From contig JAKUUR010000014.1 of NCBI GenBank assembly GCA_022448455.1, forward strand, positions 1 to 42,257: a stretch of DNA of 42,257 bases. The letters are read 5' to 3'. Below, in pieces: positions 36,688-42,257 of the stretch (position 1 is the first letter of the stretch; each line of letters begins with the position of its first letter). Source of the DNA: Candidatus Thioglobus autotrophicus (GTDB taxonomy: Bacteria > Pseudomonadota > Gammaproteobacteria > PS1 > Pseudothioglobaceae). Both the position numbers and the translations under genes were made by a program. Under the pieces are notes generated by a model. That model was not told the DNA's origin, made no database searches, and saw only the letters and a list, made by a program, of their open reading frames with translations.

Positions 36688-37614
36688 CTACCTACCCTTT
36701 GGATCAAGGGCATCTCGTAAACCGTCACCAATAAAATAGAAGCAAAAAAGACTTACAACAAAAAATGCTAGAGGAAACAGCAATTGCCATTCTGTATCGT
36801 ACATGATTGTGTTAGAACCTTCCTTAATTAAAGCACCCCAGCTTGTTAATGGCTCCTGAACACCGAGTCCTAAAAATGAAATAAAACTTTCAGCTAGAAT
36901 AATTCCTGGAACTAGAAGCGTTGCATATACTGCGACAATACCTAAAAGATTGGGAACAATGTGTCGCATAATAATTTTATAATCACTCACACCTATTGCC
37001 TGAGCAGCCTCAATGAACTCTTTGTTCTTAAGATTCAGGGTTTGACCACGAACTATACGGCTCATATCTAGCCAAGACAAAAGACCAATACCCACAAAAA
37101 GCATTATAATTGATCGGCCAAAAACAACTAATAAAAGAATTAAAACAAACATGTATGGAATTGACATTAATATATCAACAATTCGCATCATAATTTGATC
37201 CGTTCGTCCACCTAGATAGCCTGAGGTTGCTCCATATAGAGTGCCAACAACAACTGCTACAGTTGCTCCCAATATGCCAACCATTAGAGAAATCTGAGTA
37301 CCCTGAATAACACGTGAATAGATATCACGACCCAGATCGTCAGTTCCAAAGTAGTGACCAGTCTCAATTGATGGCATTCCAACTTTTGCAGCTGAGCCCA
37401 CAGCATTCCAATCAATTCGCTCATAACTCCAAACAGCAAAGTGAGAGCCAATAAAAGAAAATGCGACAATTACTAATAAAACAAATAGACTTAGAGTTGC
37501 AGCCTTATTTTGCATAAATCGCATCCGAGCATCTTTCCAAAGAGAGCGGCCAGGACCTGAATCAGAAAGATTTTCCGCCATATCTTTGATTTTGTTTTTA
37601 TTTGCTACTATCAT
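36688..37614 (-). CDS. oppC: oligopeptide ABC importer permease OppC
   Basis: Encodes 308 residues. After a short cytoplasmic start, GRSLWKDARMRFMQNKAA leads into the first membrane helix, much like E. coli OppC. GTDDLGRDIYSRVIQGTQIS and the EAAQAIGVSDYKIIMRHI coupling loop identify the DppC/OppC family. ATG 37614 is kept because the N-terminal length then matches E. coli. It begins 4 bp after the oppB stop. Confidence 0.94.
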   Translation of the reverse strand: MIVANKNKIKDMAENLSDSGPGRSLWKDARMRFMQNKAATLSLFVLLVIVAFSFIGSHFAVWSYERIDWNAVGSAAKVGMPSIETGHYFGTDDLGRDIYSRVIQGTQISLMVGILGATVAVVVGTLYGATSGYLGGRTDQIMMRIVDILMSIPYMFVLILLLVVFGRSIIMLFVGIGLLSWLDMSRIVRGQTLNLKNKEFIEAAQAIGVSDYKIIMRHIVPNLLGIVAVYATLLVPGIILAESFISFLGLGVQEPLTSWGALIKEGSNTIMYDTEWQLLFPLAFFVVSLFCFYFIGDGLRDALDPKGR

Positions 37615-37618
37615 TTTA

Positions 37619-38542
37619 TTAGTACCTAATCTTTGGATCTACCCAGGCATAAAGAAGATCTGCAATTAAACTAAACAAAATGGTCAGAGAACCCACCAAA
37701 ATAGTAATACCCATCATTACTGCATAATCACGATTAAATGCAGCATTTACGAAAAAATAACCCATTCCACCCGTTGAAAAAATCATGTCAATAACTACTG
37801 ATCCAGTAATCAACCCTACAAATGCTGGTCCAAGATATGAAATAACTGGAAGAAGAGAAGGCTTAAATACATGCCTAAAGAAGATTGTTTTTGTCGGAAG
37901 TCCTTTTGCTCTAGCTGTACGTATATAGTTTGCATTCAAAACTTCCAACATCGAAGAACGGGTTATTCTCGCAATTGAGGCCATATAGCTAGTTGATAGA
38001 GCAATAACTGGCATTACTAGGTATTCCCAATCACCACCATGCCAACCACCACCTGGCAACCATCCAAGCCATAAGGTAAAAACAATAATCAGTAGCGGTG
38101 CCATGACAAAATTTGGCAATACTTGTGCACCAATTGAAACCCCTACAGCAAAGTAATCAATCCAAGTGTTTTTGCGGATTGCTGCTATTGCTCCGAGTGG
38201 AATACCTACCCCTATAGCAACAATAAATGACCAAAAGCCATACTTTAAGGTAATTGGAAAGCCTTGAGCGATAATCTCATTGACAGTTCTATCATGATAT
38301 TTATAGGAGGGTCCAAAATCAAACTCAGTTACAACACCCCACGAATAGTTAATCATCTGACGCCAGACTGGCTGATCCAAACCATATTTAGCCTCTATAT
38401 TTGCAAGCACTTGTGCAGGTAGAGGTCTTTCTGAAGTAAAGGGACCACCAGGGGCGGCATGCATTAAATAAAAGGTTACTACTATCAGAATTAGTAATGT
38501 CGGAATAGCAATTCCAATTCGCTTAATTATGTAGTTGAACAT
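37619..38542 (-). CDS. oppB: oligopeptide ABC importer permease OppB
   Basis: Encodes 307 residues (E. coli 306). IAIPTLLILIVVTFYLMHAAPGGPF would be the first helix region, followed by VLANIEAKYGLDQP and FDFGPSYKY, all close to E. coli OppB. The RTARAKGLPTKTIFFRH loop contacts the ATPases. It follows oppA across a strong terminator-like hairpin, so it is expected to be expressed at a lower level than oppA. Confidence 0.95.
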   Translation of the reverse strand: MFNYIIKRIGIAIPTLLILIVVTFYLMHAAPGGPFTSERPLPAQVLANIEAKYGLDQPVWRQMINYSWGVVTEFDFGPSYKYHDRTVNEIIAQGFPITLKYGFWSFIVAIGVGIPLGAIAAIRKNTWIDYFAVGVSIGAQVLPNFVMAPLLIIVFTLWLGWLPGGGWHGGDWEYLVMPVIALSTSYMASIARITRSSMLEVLNANYIRTARAKGLPTKTIFFRHVFKPSLLPVISYLGPAFVGLITGSVVIDMIFSTGGMGYFFVNAAFNRDYAVMMGITILVGSLTILFSLIADLLYAWVDPKIRY

Positions 38543-38587
38543 ATTGGAAATTGAACAGAAAAATATTTATTGAATTATTGTACCCGA

Positions 38588-38625
38588 CAAATAAAAAAGC
38601 ACCGCACATTCTCTGTGCGGTGCTT
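38588..38625 (-). terminator. rho-independent terminator/attenuator between oppA and oppB
   Basis: AAGCACCGCACA (38597-38608) and TGTGCGGTGCTT (38614-38625) form a perfect 12-bp GC-rich stem with a 5-nt loop. On the minus strand the stem is followed by TTTTTTATTTG. This is a textbook intrinsic terminator inside an operon, so partial read-through presumably sets the oppA to oppBCDF ratio. Confidence 0.88.
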
Positions 38626-38642
38626 CTCTAGAGAACTATATA

Positions 38643-40271
38643 TTACTGAGCAACTTTATATAAGTTACGCGAATACCAGTTCTGTTCTACGTTGTTATAA
38701 GGCCAACCTTTAACGTTAGTTTTAAGCATAAATACACCTGCATAGTGATAAATAGGGATCACTGGCATTTCATTAGCCAAGATCTCTTCAACACGAGTGT
38801 AGTTAGCTGACGCATCAGACATAGTTCTTGCTTCTAACATCAACTGATCAACTTCAGCGTTACTAAATTTACCATCATTGTAGCCAGAAGGCGTTGATAG
38901 AAGGTCTAAGAAAGTAGAGGCTTCGTTATAGTCACCACACCAAGCGCCGCGGGCAAGTTCGAAACCTTGTCCACCACGAGTTTTAAGGAATGTCTTCCAC
39001 TCCTGATTAGCTAGTGTAGCATTAGCACCAAGTGTTTCTTTCCACATTTGTTGAGCTGCTATTGCAATCTTCTTATGCCCTTCAGAAGTATTATATAAAT
39101 ACTCAAAGCTTAGTGGATTATCTGGACCGTAACCAGCTTCGGCCATTAACTCTTGAGCTTTTGCATTTCTCTCATCTTGAGACATTTGACCAAATGCAAC
39201 TGCAGGAACATCAAAACCAGCAGTAGCACCTGGAGTAAATGTAAATGCATTAATTTGACCAGCTTGTAAGATCTTTTCAGTAATAACTGAACGATCAATA
39301 GCATATGCTAATGCGTGACGAACACGAACATCTTTAAATGCTTCTGGGCCACTAGGTGACAAGTTAAATGTCATGTAGTAGTTACAAAGCCTAGGGAAAG
39401 ATGTCGCCTGATTAGGGTATTCCTCTTTTAGACGAAGGTATTGTCCTGAAGGAACGGTTCCTTTATCAGTTTCGCCAGCTAAATAACGAGTTAAATCAAC
39501 GTTCTCGTCATTAATAACTAGAGTTACTACTTTATCAAGGATCGTTGCTTCATCATTCCAATATAATGAGTTACGCTCACGAATAGTGCGTTCCATAGGA
39601 ATGTGTTCTGTAAGAACATAGGCACCATTAGATACAATATTACCTGGCTTAGTCCAGTCATTACCAAACGTTCTTATTGTCCACTGAGGAGTTGGGAATG
39701 TCGAAGCATGGGTAGTCATTGCAGCAAAATACGGCAACGATGCTGTCAATCGCACTTCTAGAGTGTGATTGTCAAGCGCTCTAATTCCTAATGCTTCTGG
39801 TCCTAATTCACCTGACATAACCGCACCAACATTCTCGAGCGCCATAATTTCAGCAAACCATGAGTATGGTGAGGCAGTTGCAGGGTCAGCTAAACGCTGC
39901 CACGCATAAACAAAATCGTGAGCGGTAACTTGGTTGCCGTCAGACCACATAGCGTTATCACGTAGTGTAAATGTATATACATTTTTTGCATCATTTGTAG
40001 TGAAGCCAGTAGCAACACCTGGAACAAGGTTACCATCAGCATCTTGATTCATTAATCCTTCAAAAAGGTCACGAATAATATCAGAACCAGAAACGTCCTC
40101 AACAATTTGAGGATCTACTGAAGTAAATTCATCCAACAAACTGTATGTAAATGTCTGATCATCAGCCAATGCTTCGCCTGTTACTGGGTGTGTTCCCGCT
40201 GCAAGCACAGAAGATGCTGCAAAGGTTGCCAATACGAAGCCCACAGCCAATGACTTTGGCAAATAGTTCAT
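38643..40271 (-). CDS. oppA: oligopeptide-binding protein OppA
   Basis: Encodes 542 residues from ATG 40271, which follows AAGGAGAAA closely. A longer in-frame start at 40328 would put extra sequence before the signal peptide and is rejected. The signal peptide ends near SSVLA|AGTHP. The mature protein belongs to SBP_bac_5 (peptide/nickel binding), with FTYSLLDEFTSVDPQIVED, VHALAYAIDRSVI-like and WCGDYNEASTFLDLL segments. It captures oligopeptides in the periplasm for OppBCDF. Confidence 0.94.
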   Translation of the reverse strand: MNYLPKSLAVGFVLATFAASSVLAAGTHPVTGEALADDQTFTYSLLDEFTSVDPQIVEDVSGSDIIRDLFEGLMNQDADGNLVPGVATGFTTNDAKNVYTFTLRDNAMWSDGNQVTAHDFVYAWQRLADPATASPYSWFAEIMALENVGAVMSGELGPEALGIRALDNHTLEVRLTASLPYFAAMTTHASTFPTPQWTIRTFGNDWTKPGNIVSNGAYVLTEHIPMERTIRERNSLYWNDEATILDKVVTLVINDENVDLTRYLAGETDKGTVPSGQYLRLKEEYPNQATSFPRLCNYYMTFNLSPSGPEAFKDVRVRHALAYAIDRSVITEKILQAGQINAFTFTPGATAGFDVPAVAFGQMSQDERNAKAQELMAEAGYGPDNPLSFEYLYNTSEGHKKIAIAAQQMWKETLGANATLANQEWKTFLKTRGGQGFELARGAWCGDYNEASTFLDLLSTPSGYNDGKFSNAEVDQLMLEARTMSDASANYTRVEEILANEMPVIPIYHYAGVFMLKTNVKGWPYNNVEQNWYSRNLYKVAQ

Positions 40272-40501
40272 ATATTTCTCCTTAAATAAATAAAAAACAA
40301 AATCCTCCATAAATAAATGAGGATACACAGAAGTTTATATTATTTTTTTAACGTTGTTATATCTTTTCTAGATATTTAGCCCAGTTTTTTTTTAATAACT
40401 AGTCAATCGGGGAAACTGGGTTTGGTGTGAAATTATTATTTTTTGTACTTGAATTGACAGTTGCATATTGTCATAAAGACTTTTCTATAAAATCAAAATT
40501 T
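40272..40501. promoter_or_regulatory. divergent region upstream of oppA and the methyltransferase
   Basis: This very AT-rich stretch holds the oppA ribosome site. It has a short inverted repeat, ATCCTC/GAGGAT, in the oppA leader, and a wider one, CCCAGTTT (40380-40387) with AAACTGGG (40413-40420), around a T-tract. No consensus promoter with correct spacing was found with confidence for either gene. Confidence 0.35.
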
Positions 40502-41065
40502 ATGAATTACTTCGACAATGAAAAAAATGTGAATGACTATATCTCAAGGACAGAGGGTCACGATGGTAAGGAATTAATTGAAATATTACATAATTACTTA
40601 CCCTATAATTCAACCGTCCTAGAACTCGGAATGGGTCCGGGTTCTGACCTGGATCTTCTCAGTCGTAGATACCAAGTCACAGGTTCGGACAACTCAAAAC
40701 TGTTTATTGATAGGTATCGTGACATACATAAAGATTCTGACTTACTCTTTCTGGATGCTACTTCAATAGACACCAATAAGAAATTTGACTGCATCTATTC
40801 TCATAAAGTCCTACACTACTTTACTGATGAGGAACTTTCTCAGTCATTTAAACGACAATATCAAGTTTTAGAGAACAAGGGCATTCTCTGCCACACTTTT
40901 TGGTATGGGGACAAGATTGAGGAACATCTTGGACGATTAATTTACTATCACACTGAAGAAAACATAAAAAATATTATATGTAACAACTTTGATATTTTAG
41001 AAATGGAAAGATATGAGGAGATTGAAAAAGATGATTCCATTTACGTAATTCTGAAAAAACTCTAA
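40502..41065 (+). CDS. class I SAM-dependent methyltransferase, unknown substrate
   Basis: Encodes 187 residues from ATG 40502. An in-frame GTG at 40427 would add 25 hydrophobic residues and is less likely; neither start has a good ribosome site. The SAM-binding motif I is VLELGMGPGSDLDLL, followed by VTGSDNS (motif II acidic) and LLFLDATSI; FDCIYSHKVLHYF fits motif IV. The C-terminal half (TFWYGDKIEEHLG) is short for the family. The low GC content and weak start could mean recent acquisition. The flanking genes do not suggest a substrate. Confidence 0.75.
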   Translation: MNYFDNEKNVNDYISRTEGHDGKELIEILHNYLPYNSTVLELGMGPGSDLDLLSRRYQVTGSDNSKLFIDRYRDIHKDSDLLFLDATSIDTNKKFDCIYSHKVLHYFTDEELSQSFKRQYQVLENKGILCHTFWYGDKIEEHLGRLIYYHTEENIKNIICNNFDILEMERYEEIEKDDSIYVILKKL

Positions 41066-41125
41066 TTAGATAACTGGAAACTTAGCGACTCTCAGTAAGA
41101 GAATCAAGAGTAAACGAATTAACTA

Positions 41126-41653
41126 TTATCGCCTCCCAAACCACATTCTGGACAATACATTCTCTTTGCGGATAAATTGGTGCCACATCGTTGCCAAGAA
41201 ATGCAATGCTATAGTTACAATCAAAATCTTTGTTAATACGCCATGTGCTATTCTAGGTGGTAGGTCGTCAAAAGTTTCTGGTAATGCTTCACCACTTCCA
41301 AAAAATACAATATCTGACAAACCCGCCAATATGGCTGTACCTAAACCGCTGCCTACAATCAAGAAGACCAATACATATATTAAAATATGGCTATATTTAC
41401 CTGTCTTATTGATGAAAACATCACCAGTGTCAATTGCCACAGGTTTACCCGTTTTAATTCTAACGAACAGTCTCAGCAACATCAAAACAAGAATAACCAA
41501 ACCCGAGATAATATGAACTTTAAGTATTGCAATCTTGTCAGGGTTATCATTAGGCATAACTGCCAAAATATTACTACCAGCAAACAATGAAAACAATATT
41601 AATACAGCCAACAACCAGTGCAAACTTACAAGTAGTGGGTGGTAGCGTTTCAT
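41126..41653 (-). CDS. cytochrome b561 family protein
   Basis: Encodes 175 residues with four membrane helices. Candidate haem b ligands are H12 in SLHWLLAV, H47 in LKVHIISGL and two later His in IAHGVL/IALHFLATMWHQF. Bacterial b561 proteins move electrons between quinol and partners in the inner membrane. No signal peptide or fused domain is present. It lies 58 bp after the GYD gene in the same direction, with one arm of an 18-bp inverted repeat between them. Confidence 0.9.
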   Translation of the reverse strand: MKRYHPLLVSLHWLLAVLILFSLFAGSNILAVMPNDNPDKIAILKVHIISGLVILVLMLLRLFVRIKTGKPVAIDTGDVFINKTGKYSHILIYVLVFLIVGSGLGTAILAGLSDIVFFGSGEALPETFDDLPPRIAHGVLTKILIVTIALHFLATMWHQFIRKENVLSRMWFGRR

Positions 41654-41690
41654 TTTTCTTCTCTAGCGTCTACAACTTACTGGGTTACGT

Positions 41691-41708
41691 GTGAAATTTA
41701 GAGTTTTT
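41691..41708. repeat. left copy of 18-bp inverted repeat flanking the GYD gene
   Basis: GTGAAATTTAGAGTTTTT. Its exact reverse complement is at 42086-42103. The copy lies 38-55 bp upstream of the cytochrome b561 start. The bases just outside the two copies do not form a target duplication. Confidence 0.85.
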
Positions 41709-41711
41709 GAA

Positions 41712-42035
41712 TTAACTAGGTGGTGTATAACCTGCCATTGCTGTAGAAGCTAAAGTTGCAATATTTTTCATATCCACAGCTTCAAGAATGGTGAGGTTTT
41801 CGATATTCCCCGATGCTACAACAACCATTTTGAGTGCAGCAGTACTTTCAAAGTTTGGTGCATCAACGGCAGCAATAAAATCGTATTGTCCTCTAACAAT
41901 GTCAAAAGACGCCAATGTTGCACCAATTGTTTTTGAAAGTTCACTAGCAGCCGCAGCTCTGTCTTGACTCGGGTTTTTAATAAAACCTTGAAAAGCTTTA
42001 GGTGTGTAATTACCCATTACATAAAATTTAGACAC
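41712..42035 (-). CDS. GYD-domain protein, function unknown
   Basis: Encodes 107 residues from a GTG start with AAAGGAG five to six bases upstream. The start MSKFYVMGNYTPKAFQGF and the RGQYDFIAAVDAPN block define the GYD family, small ferredoxin-like-fold proteins of unknown function named for a Gly-Tyr-Asp motif (here Gln-Tyr-Asp in the core). Length is normal. The gene is bracketed by perfect 18-bp inverted repeats, one of which covers its likely -35 box. Confidence 0.88.
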   Translation of the reverse strand: MSKFYVMGNYTPKAFQGFIKNPSQDRAAAASELSKTIGATLASFDIVRGQYDFIAAVDAPNFESTAALKMVVVASGNIENLTILEAVDMKNIATLASTAMAGYTPPS

Positions 42036-42074
42036 ACGTACTCCTTTGGTTATTTATTTAATTTAATATTACCA

Positions 42075-42103
42075 TATATACCTGAAAAAACTCTAAATTT
42101 CAC
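42075..42103 (-). promoter_or_regulatory. candidate promoter of the GYD gene
   Basis: On the minus strand GTGAAA (42103-42098), a 17-bp spacer and TATATA (42080-42075). The -35 is within the right repeat copy. The predicted leader is about 30 nt. The -35 match is only moderate. Confidence 0.4.
42086..42103. repeat. right copy of 18-bp inverted repeat flanking the GYD gene
   Basis: AAAAACTCTAAATTTCAC, the exact reverse complement of 41691-41708. A smaller inverted repeat, GTGCA/TGCAC, follows at 42109-42125. Confidence 0.85.
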
Positions 42104-42147
42104 GAGAAGTGCACGAAATTTGCACGATATACGAAGATTTATGTCAC

Positions 42148-42175
42148 AAAAAAAGGCTTACACTCTGCAAGCCTT
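42148..42175 (-). terminator. rho-independent terminator of the tRNA-Lys transcript
   Basis: On the minus strand AAGGCTT (42175-42169) pairs with AAGCCTT (42159-42153) around a 9-nt loop and is followed by a run of T. It starts 8 bp after the tRNA CCA end, so it should end the tRNA transcript. Confidence 0.85.
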
Positions 42176-42183
42176 ATAGAATA

Positions 42184-42257
42184 TGGTGGGTCGTGAGCGA
42201 TTTGAACGCTCGACCATCGGATTAAAAGTCCGGTGCTCTACCAACTGAGCTAACGAC
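42184..42257 (-). tRNA. tRNA-Lys(TTT), first two bases beyond the window
   Basis: The minus strand reads GTCGTTAGCTCAGTTGGTAG, then an anticodon loop CTTTTAA (anticodon TTT at 42226-42224), a T arm with TTCAAAT and the acceptor ACGACCC plus ACCA. The CCA end is encoded. The acceptor stem needs two more 5' G residues, which lie past position 42257. All arms pair well. Confidence 0.96.

Noticed and set aside
41166-41590. Overlapping plus-strand reading frames near cytochrome b561
   Set aside because: They lie opposite membrane-helix codons of a clear cytochrome b561 gene and look like shadow frames.
42184-42257. tRNA-Lys as attachment site of a genomic island containing the purine locus
   Set aside because: No integrase gene and no direct repeat of the tRNA 3' end were found in the window; the genes do not look phage- or element-borne.

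Overview
The window is AT-rich bacterial chromosomal DNA with very short intergenic gaps, dense 4-nt start/stop overlaps and Gram-negative protein types (periplasmic binding proteins with Sec signals, OppABCDF, a membrane cytochrome-linked urate hydroxylase, UmuDC with a beta-clamp motif). It reads as a gammaproteobacterium, probably a marine or host-associated heterotroph. The genus cannot be fixed from the sequence alone.

Layout. Positions 88-1942 (minus) hold umuD and umuC, an SOS-type translesion polymerase, with a consensus promoter and a 31-bp palindromic operator candidate. Positions 2026-20602 (minus) hold one nearly gapless array of 15 genes that starts with a GntR/FCD regulator. In transcription order these are: regulator, PuuE allantoinase, OHCU decarboxylase (uraD), allantoicase (alc), ureidoglycolate lyase (allA), urate hydroxylase (puuD), guanine deaminase, HIU hydrolase (uraH), a single-chain xanthine dehydrogenase, XdhC, a BMP-type ABC importer (ATPase, two permeases, binding protein), adenine deaminase and 8-oxoguanine deaminase. 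This is a full route from purine bases to glyoxylate and urea, with its own importer. Positions 20603-20923 are the divergent control region, with two adjacent 12-bp palindromes and candidate promoters on both strands.

Positions 20924-34546 (plus) are the nucleoside arm: a second BMP-type ABC importer, cytidine deaminase, purine nucleoside phosphorylase, deoxyribose-phosphate aldolase, a two-domain aldehyde dehydrogenase of ALDH16 type, thymidine phosphorylase, phosphopentomutase, adenosine deaminase and a hypoxanthine-type phosphoribosyltransferase. Positions 34598-40271 (minus) are an oppABCDF oligopeptide importer with a strong terminator/attenuator after oppA and a small membrane protein gene overlapping the end of oppF. 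Positions 40502-42257 hold a methyltransferase, a cytochrome b561, a GYD-domain protein bracketed by an 18-bp inverted repeat, and a tRNA-Lys(TTT) cut by the window edge.

How it works together (inference). The plus arm imports nucleosides, splits them, burns the sugar through deoB, deoC and probably ALDH16 to glyceraldehyde-3-phosphate and acetate, and either salvages the base (Hpt) or passes it to the minus arm. The minus arm imports and deaminates bases, oxidises them to urate and takes urate to glyoxylate and urea. Both arms leave from one control region, so one regulator could switch the whole 32-kb locus. I see no urease, no glyoxylate-using gene and no ribokinase or uridine phosphorylase in the window. 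The most interesting points are the non-LexA operator plus extended UmuD, the combined nucleoside/base/8-oxoguanine superlocus with its paired palindromes, the animal-like DERA-ALDH16 pair, the single-chain bacterial xanthine dehydrogenase and the repeat-bracketed GYD gene.
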